Positions 14,987 through 24,067 of a DNA stretch of 64,000 bases are shown here, one piece after another. The notes under the pieces are model-generated. The model did no database searches. It had not been told where the DNA came from and saw nothing but the letters and a program-made list of their open reading frames with translations. The DNA comes from Microbacterium sp. (GTDB lineage Bacteria > Actinomycetota > Actinomycetes > Actinomycetales > Microbacteriaceae). The position numbers and the translations under genes are program-made. Location: the NCBI GenBank assembly GCA_003248655.1, contig QFPM01000011.1, positions 62,001 to 126,000 on the forward strand. The letters run 5' to 3'. Each line of letters starts with the position of its first letter. Position 1 is the first letter of the stretch.

Positions 14987-16717
14987 GTGGCCACACCCAC
15001 CCCCGTGCGTCATGCCTGGCGCGCTCTGACCGGCCTGCTCGTCATCGTCGCGGTGCTGTTCGGCATCAACGCCCTCGGCGTCTACGTCTTCGGCAAGAGC
15101 TCATGGACTCCTGAGCTCGCGCTCGACCTGCGCGGCGGTACGCAGATCATCCTGCAGGCGAGCACGCCCGATGGCTCGACGCCGACGAAAGAGCAGATGG
15201 ACCAGGCCGCGGCGATCATCCGACAGCGCGTCGACGCGTCGGGTGTCGGCGAGACGGACATCACGACGCAGGCGGGCAACCAGATCGTCGTGCAGATCCC
15301 CGGCCCCGCGGACGACGACACGCGCGACCGCATCGCCGCATCCGCTCAGATGCAGCTGCGCGCGGTGCTGTACACGACGGCCGCGAGCACGAGCTACGTC
15401 GGCGAGGACGGCAACGAGACGCCGTATCCCACCCCCGATCCCACGCTCGTCGCGACGCCGACGGCCGAGCCGACCAACGGCAGCGACCTGAACTGGATCA
15501 CCCCGAAGCTGCAGGCCGAGTTCCTCGCCTACGACTGCGCGAACGAGGCGAACGATCCGGCCAACCAGCCCAAGGACCAGCCGCTCATCGCGTGTGACCC
15601 GTCAGGCACGGCGAAGTACATCCTCGGCCCCGTGGAGCTCGACGGCTCGTCGATCACGGATGCCAGCGCTGGCGTGAACACGAATAACGGCCAGTGGGTC
15701 GTCAACGTCGTCTTCGATGCCGACGGCGCGAAGACCTTCGGCGAAGTGAGCCAGCGGCTCTACGCCTACACACAGGCGGGCACGACGCCGCAGAACCAGT
15801 TCGCGTTCGTGCTCGACGGCGCCGTCATCTCGGCGCCGACCATGAACGGCGTGATCCTCGACGGCAAGCCGCAGATCAGCGGATCGTTCACCGAGGAGAG
15901 CTCGAAGACGCTCGCCGACCAGCTCAAGTTCGGCGCGCTGCCGCTCAGCTTCGAGGTGCAGAGCACGAACTCGATCTCGGCGACCCTCGGCTCGCAGCAG
16001 CTGCAGATCGGTCTCATCGCGGGCCTCATCGGTCTCGCGCTCGTCGCGCTCTACTCGCTCATCGTCTACCGCGCGCTGGGTTCCGTGATTATTGCGTCGC
16101 TCATCGTGATGGGCGTACTCACGTACATCACGCTCTGCATCCTCGCCTGGCGCATGGGCTTCCGCCTGTCGCTCGCCGGTGTCGCGGGCCTCATCGTCAC
16201 GATCGGCTTCACCGCCGACTCGTTCATCGTCTACTTCGAGCGCATCCGCGACGAGCTCCGCGACGGCAAGTCGATCACGGGAGCCGTCGAGGACGGGTGG
16301 GGGCGCGCCAAGCGCACGATCTACATCTCGAAGTCGATCAACATCCTCGCGGCCGTCGTGCTCTACATCCTCGCGGATGCCACGGTGAAGGGTTTCGCGT
16401 TCACGCTCGGCCTCACGACCCTTATCGACATCCTCATCTTCATCCTCTTCACGCACCCGGTGATGCAGCTTCTCGCGCGCACTCGGTTCTTCGGCGGCGG
16501 GCATCCGCTCTCGGGCCTCGACCCCGAAGCGCTCGGCGCCGTCTACCGAGGTCGTGCCCAGTTCCGCGAACCGGTCGCTGCCGGTGCCACGAAGGGCGGG
16601 GCCGCGAAGCGCGCCTCCCGCTCGCGCGGTGAGGCAGAGCGTCGCCAGACGATCGCCGAGCGCAAGCAGGCAGAGCTCGCCGCTAGTACCGGCAAGTCGA
16701 AGGAGGGGGACGACTGA
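14987..16717 (+). CDS. secD: Protein translocase subunit SecD
   Basis: 576 residues from GTG. TM1 is about residues 10-32, then the motif ELALDLRGGTQIIL, a large periplasmic-type P1 domain, then five more membrane helices with the RND-like GFTADSFIVYFERIRDE sequence. SecDF uses the proton gradient to help complete protein export. The C-terminal 60 residues are Ala/Lys/Arg-rich. An insert of Thr/Pro-rich sequence around residues 140-165 is typical of actinobacterial SecD. The stop overlaps the secF start. Confidence 0.96.
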   Translation: MATPTPVRHAWRALTGLLVIVAVLFGINALGVYVFGKSSWTPELALDLRGGTQIILQASTPDGSTPTKEQMDQAAAIIRQRVDASGVGETDITTQAGNQIVVQIPGPADDDTRDRIAASAQMQLRAVLYTTAASTSYVGEDGNETPYPTPDPTLVATPTAEPTNGSDLNWITPKLQAEFLAYDCANEANDPANQPKDQPLIACDPSGTAKYILGPVELDGSSITDASAGVNTNNGQWVVNVVFDADGAKTFGEVSQRLYAYTQAGTTPQNQFAFVLDGAVISAPTMNGVILDGKPQISGSFTEESSKTLADQLKFGALPLSFEVQSTNSISATLGSQQLQIGLIAGLIGLALVALYSLIVYRALGSVIIASLIVMGVLTYITLCILAWRMGFRLSLAGVAGLIVTIGFTADSFIVYFERIRDELRDGKSITGAVEDGWGRAKRTIYISKSINILAAVVLYILADATVKGFAFTLGLTTLIDILIFILFTHPVMQLLARTRFFGGGHPLSGLDPEALGAVYRGRAQFREPVAAGATKGGAAKRASRSRGEAERRQTIAERKQAELAASTGKSKEGDD

Positions 16718-17706
16718 TGCGCTCCATGAACGAGCTCGGAAACGACCTCTACACCGGCAAGACCTCCTTCCCGTTCGTCGGGCGCCGACGGCTGTGGTTC
16801 ATCATCGCGGCGGCGCTCGTCATCGGCGCGGCGCTCGTGCCCCTGATCCGTCCGATCCAGTTCTCGATCGAGTTCACGGGTGGCTCGCAGTTCACGGTGA
16901 ACGGCGTCGAGTCGCCCGACCAGTCGGCGGCGACCGCCGCTGTGCAGTCGGTGGTTCCCGGCGCGACGACGAAGGTCACGACGATCGGAGAGGATGCCGT
17001 GCGCGTCCAGACCGACCAGATGACCGACGAGGAGACCCGGGCCGTCTCGGCCGCGCTGGCCGAGACCTTCGATGTGCCCGCTGAGCAGGTCAGCTCGTCG
17101 TTCATCGGCCCCAGCTGGGGGGAGGACGTCACACGCCAGTCGCTGTGGGGCCTCGCGATCTTCCTCGCGCTGACCTTCATCATCCTCGCCGTGTACTTCC
17201 GCACCTGGAAGATGTCGGTCGCGGCGATCATCGGCCTCATCGACGTGCTCGTGATCACCGTCGGCGTCTACGCCCTGTTCGGGTTCGAGATCTCGCCGGC
17301 AGCCGTCATCGGCTTCCTCACGATCCTCTCGTACTCGCTCTACGACACCACGGTCGTCTTCGACAAGATCCGAGAGAACACCCAGGAGGACGGAGAAGTC
17401 TCCGGCCGCACCTTCGGCGAATCGGTGAACTTGGCGGTCAACCAGACACTGATCCGCTCGATCAACACGACGGTCGTGGCGGCGATCCCGACGGGGGCGA
17501 TCCTGTTCATCGGTGCGCTGTGGCTCGGCGCGCAGACGCTCACCGACATCTCGCTGTCGATCTTCGTCGGAACGATCGTCGCCGCGTACTCGACGCTGTT
17601 CGTCGCTGCTCCGCTTTACTCGCTTCTGCGGGAGAACGAACCCGAGATCAAGGCCCGTGACGCGCGCGTGCTGACGGCGCGCGAGCGCGCCGCCGTCACG
17701 GTCTGA
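16717..17706 (+). CDS. secF: Protein translocase subunit SecF
   Basis: 329 residues; ATG overlaps the secD TGA. Has the FSIEFTGGSQF motif near 45 and six predicted membrane helices, with SYSLYDTTVVFDKIRE near 205, the counterpart of the SecD helix-4 motif. It pairs with SecD. The tail (LTARERAAVTV) is short. The relA promoter lies just downstream. Confidence 0.97.
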   Translation: MRSMNELGNDLYTGKTSFPFVGRRRLWFIIAAALVIGAALVPLIRPIQFSIEFTGGSQFTVNGVESPDQSAATAAVQSVVPGATTKVTTIGEDAVRVQTDQMTDEETRAVSAALAETFDVPAEQVSSSFIGPSWGEDVTRQSLWGLAIFLALTFIILAVYFRTWKMSVAAIIGLIDVLVITVGVYALFGFEISPAAVIGFLTILSYSLYDTTVVFDKIRENTQEDGEVSGRTFGESVNLAVNQTLIRSINTTVVAAIPTGAILFIGALWLGAQTLTDISLSIFVGTIVAAYSTLFVAAPLYSLLRENEPEIKARDARVLTARERAAVTV

Positions 17707-17724
17707 GGCAACTCTGCTCGGGCG

Positions 17725-17730
17725 TAGGAT
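17725..17730 (+). promoter_or_regulatory. -10 box (TAGGAT) of relA
   Basis: TAGGAT lies about 31 nt upstream of the relA ATG. The predicted leader of about 24 nt contains GGAGG at 17749-17753, so relA looks leadered, unlike many neighbours. Confidence 0.5.
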
Positions 17731-17760
17731 TGAGGGATTGTCCTGGGCGGAGGTGAGCGG

Positions 17761-20034
17761 ATGACGGAGACGGCGCCTGCGTCTGCCCAGAACCCGAGCC
17801 CTCCGCCGAGTTCGTCGCTCCGTCGTCTTGTTCCGCGCATCTTCTCGCGCGCACCCTCGCGTGACGGCATCGAGGCGCTTATCCGCACGGTGCGCACCCA
17901 CCACCCCAAGGGTGACGTCGCGATCATCGAACGCGCATACCAGGTCGCCGCACGCGCGCACTCGGCGCAGAAGCGACAGAGCGGCGAGCCGTACATCACG
18001 CACCCGCTCGCGGTGGCCCAGATCCTCGCTGACCTGGGCCTCGGGCCGCGCGCGATCGCGGCGGCTCTCCTCCACGACACGGTCGAGGACACCGACTACA
18101 GCCTCGACCAGCTGACGGCCGAGTTCGGCGACGAGGTCGCGATGCTCGTCGACGGCGTGACGAAGCTCGACAAGGTCAAGTACGGCGATGCGGCGCAGGC
18201 GGAGACCGTCCGGAAGATGATCGTCGCGATGTCGAAAGACATCCGGGTGCTCCTCATCAAGCTCGCCGATCGCCTCCACAACGCGCGAACGTGGGGGTTC
18301 GTGCCGCCCGAGAAGGCCGCCAAGAAGGCGGCCGAGACCCTCGAGATCTATGCACCGCTCGCCAATCGCCTCGGCATCCAGGCGGTCAAGAGCGAGCTCG
18401 AGGACCTCTCGTTCGCGGTGCTGCATCCGAAGCTCTACGTCGAGATCGAGAGCCTCGTCAAGCAGCGCACGCCGCAGCGCGAGCAGTACGTGCACACCGT
18501 CATCGACGCCGTCGAGTCGGATCTGCGCGACCTGCGCATCCGGGGCCGCGTCGTGGGCCGGCCCAAGCAGCTGTACTCCGTGTACCAGAAGATGGTCGTG
18601 CGCGGCCGCGAGTTCGACGACATCTATGACCTCATCGGCATCCGCGTGCTCGTGAACACGGTGCGCGACTGTTACGCGGTGCTCGGTGCGATTCACGCGC
18701 GCTGGACACCGATTCCGGGCCGCTTCAAGGACTACATCGCGACGCCGAAGTTCAATCTCTACCAGTCGCTGCACACGACCGTGATCGGGCCCGGAGGGCG
18801 CACGGTCGAGATCCAGATCCGCACCAACGAGATGCACCAGCAGGCCGAGTACGGCGTTGCGGCGCACTGGAAGTACAAGGAGCGGATGGCGGGGAAGAGC
18901 CCCGATTCCAAGTCGGTGGATGCCGACATGGCCTGGCTCGCGCACATCTCCGACTGGCAGGCCGAGACGGCCGACCCGGGGGAGTTCCTCGACTCGCTGC
19001 GCTTCGAGATCGGCGCGAAAGAGGTCTACGTCTTCACACCGAAGGGTCGCGTCATCGGGCTTCCGGCGGGCGGCACTCCGGTCGATTTCGCGTACGCCGT
19101 GCACACCGAGGTCGGTCACCGCACGATGGGCGCGAAGGTCAACGGCCGCCTCGTGCCGCTGGAGACCACGCTGAACTCGGGCGATGTCGTCGAAGTCTTC
19201 ACGTCGAAGAATCCCGATGCCGGGCCCAGCCAGGACTGGCTGAGCTTCGTCGCCTCGACGCGCGCCCGCAGCAAGATCCGCGGGTGGTTCACGAAGGAGC
19301 GTCGCGAAGAGGCGGTCGAGCAGGGCAAGGATGCCATCGCGCGCGCCATGCGCCGGCAGAACCTGCCCCTGCAGCGCCTCATGAACCAGGACTCGTTCAC
19401 CGAGGTCGCCCACCAGCTGCGCTACGAGGATGTCACCGCCCTCTACGCGGCGGTCGGCGAAGGGCACGTGTCGACCCAGTCGGTCATCGAGAAGGTCACC
19501 GCGCTCGTCTCGTCGCAGGAGGACACCTCGACGGGGCCGATCGACATCCCGCACATCGGGCGGTCCAAGGCTCCCCGCGGCGGCGACTCGGGAGTGCTCG
19601 TCCGCGGCGCGCCCGACATCCTCGTGAAGCTGTCGATGTGCTGCACGCCCGTGCCCGGCGACGACATCGTGGGGTTCGTCACGCGCGGCAGCGGCGTGTC
19701 GGTGCACCGCGCGGACTGCACGAACGTGAAGTCGCTCTTGGGCGACGCCGAGCGCATGATCGAAGTGTCCTGGGCGCCGACGACCAAGAGCGTGTTCCTC
19801 GTGCACATCCAGGTCGAAGCCCTCGACCGCTCGGGCCTGCTCAGTGACATCACCCGGGTGCTGAGCGAGCACCACGTCAACATCCTGTCGGCGTCGGTGC
19901 AGACGACGAACGACCGCCTCGCGCTCAGCAGGTACGTGTTCGAGATGGGTGACATCGTGCACCTCGATCGCGTGCTGAACGCCGTGCGTCGGATCGATGC
20001 CGTGTACGACGTCTACCGCGTCACCTCGTCCTGA
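17761..20034 (+). CDS. relA: Bifunctional (p)ppGpp synthetase/hydrolase Rel
   Basis: 757 residues. HD hydrolase domain (THPLAVAQILADLG, then ALLHDTVEDT and RLHNART); synthetase domain with RFKDYIATPKFNLYQSLHTT and EIQIRTNEMHQQAEYG; TGS near 410-470; a zinc-finger-like region (MCCTPVPGD); and C-terminal ACT (VEALDRSGLLSDITRVL). The RFKD form of the synthetase loop is the one associated with dual-function Rel. It sets the stringent response. Its 3' end overlaps the convergent gene by 14 nt. Confidence 0.97.
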   Translation: MTETAPASAQNPSPPPSSSLRRLVPRIFSRAPSRDGIEALIRTVRTHHPKGDVAIIERAYQVAARAHSAQKRQSGEPYITHPLAVAQILADLGLGPRAIAAALLHDTVEDTDYSLDQLTAEFGDEVAMLVDGVTKLDKVKYGDAAQAETVRKMIVAMSKDIRVLLIKLADRLHNARTWGFVPPEKAAKKAAETLEIYAPLANRLGIQAVKSELEDLSFAVLHPKLYVEIESLVKQRTPQREQYVHTVIDAVESDLRDLRIRGRVVGRPKQLYSVYQKMVVRGREFDDIYDLIGIRVLVNTVRDCYAVLGAIHARWTPIPGRFKDYIATPKFNLYQSLHTTVIGPGGRTVEIQIRTNEMHQQAEYGVAAHWKYKERMAGKSPDSKSVDADMAWLAHISDWQAETADPGEFLDSLRFEIGAKEVYVFTPKGRVIGLPAGGTPVDFAYAVHTEVGHRTMGAKVNGRLVPLETTLNSGDVVEVFTSKNPDAGPSQDWLSFVASTRARSKIRGWFTKERREEAVEQGKDAIARAMRRQNLPLQRLMNQDSFTEVAHQLRYEDVTALYAAVGEGHVSTQSVIEKVTALVSSQEDTSTGPIDIPHIGRSKAPRGGDSGVLVRGAPDILVKLSMCCTPVPGDDIVGFVTRGSGVSVHRADCTNVKSLLGDAERMIEVSWAPTTKSVFLVHIQVEALDRSGLLSDITRVLSEHHVNILSASVQTTNDRLALSRYVFEMGDIVHLDRVLNAVRRIDAVYDVYRVTSS

Positions 20035-20593
20035 GCGTCGCGATGAGCTCTTCGGCGGCGAGCTGACGTAGCCGCGCCATCGCGGCGCGCTTGTGATGGA
20101 CCGCGGTGCCACGCTCGAGCACCTGCAGGGCCTCCGTCGACAGGCCCGGCCGCCAGGCGGCCAACGCCGCGATCGCGGCGCCCGCGGAGTCCCCGGCGAG
20201 CTCCGCGCAGACCAGGTCGGCGAGGGTGCGTTCGGGGGTGGTGACCCACACGCCCGAGATGCGTTCGGCGCCGCCGGGCTCGAGCTGCTGGTCGCGGTAC
20301 ACCAGGCGCGCGTCGATCACCTTGGCGGGGCGGATGGCGGATGCGCGCTGGACCGTGTGCCGGGCCGGGGCGGGCCCGAGCGCGCCGTGGACCCACGCGG
20401 CGCTTTCGCGCGTGAGCGCCAGGCACTCCGGGATCAGCGGGCGCAGCGACGCGGCGCGCAGCTCGCGCGTTTCGACGGCATCCGCCGGCATGAAGGCATC
20501 ACCCAGCTCGACGACATCCCCGTCGAGGCGCGCGGAGGCCAGCTCGGCACCGGAAAGCCGGTCTCCGGCGAAGTAGACGAACGGCCACGACAT
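20021..20593 (-). CDS. AbiEi-like / unknown protein
   Basis: 190 residues. I see no enzymatic motif. The central region (RDQQLEPGGAERISGVWV then TTPERTLADLVCAE) resembles the C-terminal part of AbiEi-type antitoxin/regulator proteins, where a 'VTSPERTLxD' phrase is typical, but the usual N-terminal winged helix is not obvious. It lacks an AbiEii nucleotidyltransferase neighbour. A 20-nt inverted repeat (20640-20659) lies just upstream and could be its operator or a terminator of the DUF349 gene. Confidence 0.5.
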   Translation of the reverse strand: MSWPFVYFAGDRLSGAELASARLDGDVVELGDAFMPADAVETRELRAASLRPLIPECLALTRESAAWVHGALGPAPARHTVQRASAIRPAKVIDARLVYRDQQLEPGGAERISGVWVTTPERTLADLVCAELAGDSAGAAIAALAAWRPGLSTEALQVLERGTAVHHKRAAMARLRQLAAEELIATLRTR

Positions 20594-20639
20594 GAACGGC
20601 AGTGTGGCACCGGTGCGCCCCCTCGGGGAGGTCGCGTGC

Positions 20640-20659
20640 TGGATCTGTGGACAGATCCA
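20640..20659. repeat. Short inverted repeat between DUF349 and AbiEi-like genes
   Basis: TGGATCTG and CAGATCCA flank a 4-nt centre. On the minus strand it follows the DUF349 stop by 31 nt and precedes the AbiEi-like start by 47 nt, so it fits either a terminator or a dimeric-protein operator. Confidence 0.5.
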
Positions 20660-20689
20660 CGAAACCGCCAGCTGGGGAGGAGGCTGCGA

Positions 20690-22201
20690 TCAGCCGCCGA
20701 GGGCCTTGAGCCACGCCTTCCGCGCGTCGAGAGCCTCGGTCGCCTTCGCGATCGCGCCCTTGTCTTTCGACGCCTTCGCCTTCTCGAGGTCAGCCTCGAG
20801 GGCGGTGATCGCGTCGCGCAACTGTTGCGTCATGTCGTTCTGGCGGGCCTTGGTCTCGGGGTTGTTCGACTTCCAGTCGGCATCCTCGCGAGTCTTCAGC
20901 GCCTGCTCGATCTTGCGCAGATCGTCGTCGAGGCCGCGCTCGGCCTCGCGCGGGAAGATGCGGCCGATGTCATCCCAGCTGCGCTGGATGCGCGTGAGGA
21001 GGGCACGAGCCTTCGCGTTGTCCTTCTCCTTCGCAACGGCGGCAGCCTCGACCAGGAGCGCACGCTTCGCCTCGATCTTCTCCTTGGATGCCTCGGCGTC
21101 GGCCTGTTCGCGACCGGCGCGCGCCGCGTAGAGGGCGTCGCCCGCGGCCTTGAACCGTGCCCACAGGGCGTCGTCGAACTTCTTGCCGGCCCGGCCGGCC
21201 GTCTTCCACTCGTCGAGGAGGGTTCGGTACGACGCAATGCCGTCTTCGCCCTTGCTCGCCAGCGCCTCGGCGCGATCGACGAGCCGCGACTTGGCATCGC
21301 GCGCCGACTTGTGCTGCTCGTCGAGGCCCGCGTAGAACTCGCGGCGGTGCTTGTCGACGGTGGCGCGGGCGTCGCGGAAGCGTTTCCAGAGCTGTTGTCC
21401 GATGCCCTTGGGGATGCGGGGGCCGCCGGACTGCTGAGCCTGCCACTGGTCGAACAGCGCCGTGATCTCGTCGGAGGTCTGCTTCCACTGGATCGACTTC
21501 GGATCGCGAGCGGCGATCGCCTCGATCTTCTCGACGAGGGTCGTGCGCTCGGCGATCGCGGCATCCACCGCCTCACGCTGGGCCTGCGCCTCTTCCGCCG
21601 TCGCCTCGCTGAGAGCGGCGTCGAGCGCGTCGAGACGGGTTTCGAGCGCCGCCAGGTCGCCCACTGCGGCCGCGCCGACGACGCGTTCGCGCACGGCCTT
21701 CGCCGTGGCGCGCAGGTCGGATGCCGACGCGCCACCGCCGCGGTGCCGGGTCTCGAGAAGCGTCACCTCGGCCGCGAGGTCGGTGTACTTGCGCTCGAAG
21801 TAGGCGAGGGCCTCGGCGGGAGTCCCGTCGGGGTACTGGCCGACGACGCGCCACTGGTCGCCTTCGCGCACCGAGACCGATCCGTCGTCGTCGACGCGGC
21901 CGAAGCTCTCGGCGGACGCTGTGACGATCGGCGCGACCGGTGCGCGATGCGCGGGCGGGCGGGGCACCGGGATACGCGCGGGGCCGGGCATCGGAGTCGG
22001 CTTCGGCGCGGGCGCGGCGGATACGGCGGGCGTAGCCGCAGGCTCGGCTTCGGGAGCAGGCTCGGCATCCACCGTCTCGGCGGCGGAAGTCTCGGCTGCC
22101 GGGGCGGTCTCTTCGTCGAGAGTCACGTCGGCAGTTGTCTCGTCCTCGGCGGGCCCAGTGACCGTGAGGTCGTCGGGAGTGGAGGGAGTGGCATCAGTCA
22201 C
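20690..22201 (-). CDS. DUF349-domain coiled-coil protein
   Basis: 503 residues. The first 115 are acidic and Pro/Ala-rich. After that come repeated charged helical segments with Trp and Phe spacing typical of DUF349 (SIQWKQTSDEITALFDQWQA, QLWKRFRDARATVDKHRREF, TRIQRSWDDIGRIFPREAER), about three to four repeats. It should be mostly alpha-helical and coiled-coil. Function is not established in this group. Conserved neighbourhood rel / DUF349 / PpiB region / rarA suggests a housekeeping role. Confidence 0.85.
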   Translation of the reverse strand: MTDATPSTPDDLTVTGPAEDETTADVTLDEETAPAAETSAAETVDAEPAPEAEPAATPAVSAAPAPKPTPMPGPARIPVPRPPAHRAPVAPIVTASAESFGRVDDDGSVSVREGDQWRVVGQYPDGTPAEALAYFERKYTDLAAEVTLLETRHRGGGASASDLRATAKAVRERVVGAAAVGDLAALETRLDALDAALSEATAEEAQAQREAVDAAIAERTTLVEKIEAIAARDPKSIQWKQTSDEITALFDQWQAQQSGGPRIPKGIGQQLWKRFRDARATVDKHRREFYAGLDEQHKSARDAKSRLVDRAEALASKGEDGIASYRTLLDEWKTAGRAGKKFDDALWARFKAAGDALYAARAGREQADAEASKEKIEAKRALLVEAAAVAKEKDNAKARALLTRIQRSWDDIGRIFPREAERGLDDDLRKIEQALKTREDADWKSNNPETKARQNDMTQQLRDAITALEADLEKAKASKDKGAIAKATEALDARKAWLKALGG

Positions 22202-22252
22202 AGGTCAGCACCTCGGCGCGGCTCACGCCGCATGGGGGTTTCGGTCCGACCC

Positions 22253-22258
22253 AGCCTA
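22253..22258 (-). promoter_or_regulatory. -10 box (TAGGCT) of the DUF349 gene
   Basis: On the minus strand TATAGGCT places a -10 box about 52 nt before the DUF349 ATG, leaving a leader of about 45 nt with GAGGTG near the start. Confidence 0.45.
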
Positions 22259-22314
22259 TAGCGCCGGACGGCTCGACCGGCATGCCCGACGCCGTGGCAT
22301 CCACGGCGGCAGCG

Positions 22315-22602
22315 TCAGGGCGTGGGTGTGACTGCCGGGGTGTCCGACGGCGTGGGTGTGACGGTCGTGGTGGGAGTCGGGCTGGGCGCGGGTGTGGGTG
22401 CGGGAGCTCCCGGGCCGAGCGTGTAGTAGGCGACCTGGCCACCCACGACGGCGAGGATCAGCGCGCCACCCGCGACACCCGCGATGACGTTGTCGCGCCG
22501 GCGCCGCGTGATCAGACCCTGATGGAACTCCTGACGAGCGCGGTACACCCGCGCGCGCTCGCGCTCCTCGCGCGTCTGCTTCTTGCCTGCACCCGTCGCC
22601 AC
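22315..22602 (-). CDS. Small single-pass membrane protein (cyclophilin-anchor-like)
   Basis: 95 residues from GTG 22602, which has GGGAGGAAT just upstream. Order: charged cytoplasmic N-terminus (KKQTREERERARVYRARQEF), one membrane helix (DNVIAGVAGGALILAVVGGQ, about 45-64), then YYTLGPGAP and a Pro/Thr-rich external tail that simply stops. Charged stem, helix and 'GPG + Pro/Thr linker' are what I expect at the N-terminus of actinobacterial membrane-anchored PpiB, which usually lies in this neighbourhood. The isomerase domain is absent here. It may be a separate small protein or a remnant. Confidence 0.6.
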   Translation of the reverse strand: MATGAGKKQTREERERARVYRARQEFHQGLITRRRRDNVIAGVAGGALILAVVGGQVAYYTLGPGAPAPTPAPSPTPTTTVTPTPSDTPAVTPTP

Positions 22603-22684
22603 GGATTCCTCCCTCGTTCCCGGACTGCCGGGCCGCACCGATCCTACTGTGCCCCGAGGAGACCTCCGGTGTCGGCTGCCCCGT

Positions 22685-22690
22685 TAGCCT
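22685..22690 (+). promoter_or_regulatory. -10 box (TAGCCT) of rarA
   Basis: TAGCCT ends 6 nt before the GTG at 22697: leaderless arrangement. Confidence 0.55.
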
Positions 22691-22696
22691 GGAGAC

Positions 22697-24010
22697 GTGG
22701 CTCAGGCATCCGCGCTCTTCCAGGGGCAGACACCCCTCGCGGTGCGCATGCGGCCGACCTCACTCGACGAGGTGGCGGGGCAGTCGCATCTGCTGAAGCC
22801 CGGTTCGCCGCTCGTGGGGCTTGCCGACCCGGCCGGCAACACGAAGAATGCGGTCTCTGTGATCCTGTGGGGGCCGCCCGGCACCGGCAAGACGACGCTC
22901 GCGCAGGCGATCGCCCGCACGTCCGGGCGCCGATTCGTCGAGCTGTCCGCGGTGACGGCGGGTGTCCGTGACGTTCGCGAGGTCATGCAGGATGCCATGA
23001 CGCAGCGCGACCTCTACGGCGCGTCCACGATCCTCTTCCTCGACGAGATCCACCGGTTCACGAAGGCGCAGCAGGACGCCCTGCTGCCGGGCGTGGAGAA
23101 CGGGTGGGTCATCCTCATCGCCGCGACGACCGAGAACCCGTCGTTCTCGGTCATCTCACCGCTGTTGTCGCGCTCGCTGCTACTGACGCTGCAGCCGCTC
23201 ACCGACGACGATCTCGCCGCCTTGATCGACCGGGCCGTGACCGATCCGCGCGGCCTTGCCGGCGCAGTCACGCTGGACCCCTCGGCTCGGACCGCGATCG
23301 TTCAGCTCGCCTCCGGTGACGCACGCCGCGCGCTCACCTCACTCGAGGCAGCCGCGTCGATGGTCGGCGAAGAGGGCGGGGTCATCACAGCCGAGCTCGT
23401 CGCACAGGCCGTCGACCGCGCTCTCCTGCGCTACGACAAACAGGGCGACGAGCACTATGACGTCATCAGCGCGTTCATCAAGTCGATCCGCGGCTCCGAC
23501 GTGGATGCGGCGATGCACTATCTCGCCCGCATGATCGAGGCGGGGGAGGACCCGCGCTTCATCGCGCGGCGGCTCGTGATCTCGGCATCCGAAGACATCG
23601 GCCTCGCCGACCCGCAGGCGCTCGTGATCGCGACGGCGGCGGCCGATGCCGTCGCCTTCATCGGGATGCCAGAGGGGCGCATTCCGCTCGCCGAGGCGAC
23701 CGCGTATCTCGCGACCACGGCGAAGTCGAACGCCGCGTATCTCGCGATCGATCAGGCGATCGCCGATGTCCGCGCAGGCGGGTTCGGGCGCGTGCCAGCG
23801 CACCTGCGCGACGCGCACTATCCCGGGGCGAAGCGCCTAGGCCACGGAAAGGGCTACGTCTACCCGCATGATCTCGAGGTCGGTGTGGCGGCGCAGCAGT
23901 ACCTGCCCGACGATCTGCGCGGCCGACACTACTACGAGCCGACCGGCCGCGGCCTCGAACGCGACATCGCCGCTCGCCTGGAGAAGATCCGCAAGATCCT
24001 GGGGGAGTAG
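22697..24010 (+). CDS. rarA: Replication-associated recombination ATPase RarA
   Basis: 437 residues from GTG. AAA+ ATPase with MRPTSLDEVAGQSHLL, Walker A LWGPPGTGKTTLAQ near 57, Walker B TILFLDEIHRFTKAQQ near 108, sensor IAATTENPSF, and a C-terminal tetramerisation part ending YVYPHDLEVG...YYEPTGRG typical of RarA/MgsA. It acts at stalled replication forks. The start is set by a leaderless -10 box. A 57-nt gap separates it from the TPR-Nudix gene. Confidence 0.96.
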   Translation: MAQASALFQGQTPLAVRMRPTSLDEVAGQSHLLKPGSPLVGLADPAGNTKNAVSVILWGPPGTGKTTLAQAIARTSGRRFVELSAVTAGVRDVREVMQDAMTQRDLYGASTILFLDEIHRFTKAQQDALLPGVENGWVILIAATTENPSFSVISPLLSRSLLLTLQPLTDDDLAALIDRAVTDPRGLAGAVTLDPSARTAIVQLASGDARRALTSLEAAASMVGEEGGVITAELVAQAVDRALLRYDKQGDEHYDVISAFIKSIRGSDVDAAMHYLARMIEAGEDPRFIARRLVISASEDIGLADPQALVIATAAADAVAFIGMPEGRIPLAEATAYLATTAKSNAAYLAIDQAIADVRAGGFGRVPAHLRDAHYPGAKRLGHGKGYVYPHDLEVGVAAQQYLPDDLRGRHYYEPTGRGLERDIAARLEKIRKILGE

Positions 24011-24067
24011 CGCGCCTCCGGCTCCCGCGTCGCGCGCCCGTTCGGTCGGAGGTGCGAGGATCGGACG

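Noticed and set aside
14987..17706. Fused SecDF
   Set aside because: secD ends in a true TGA overlapping a separate secF ATG; two proteins, as usual in this phylum.
16543..20112. Open frame of over 1100 codons on the minus strand across secF-relA
   Set aside because: It lies antisense to secF and relA and is rich in Arg, Gly, Asp and His without any motif; high-GC third positions make such frames common.
20093..22261. Plus-strand frame antisense to the DUF349 gene
   Set aside because: Low-complexity Arg/Gly/Leu sequence without motif; the minus-strand protein has the family repeats.
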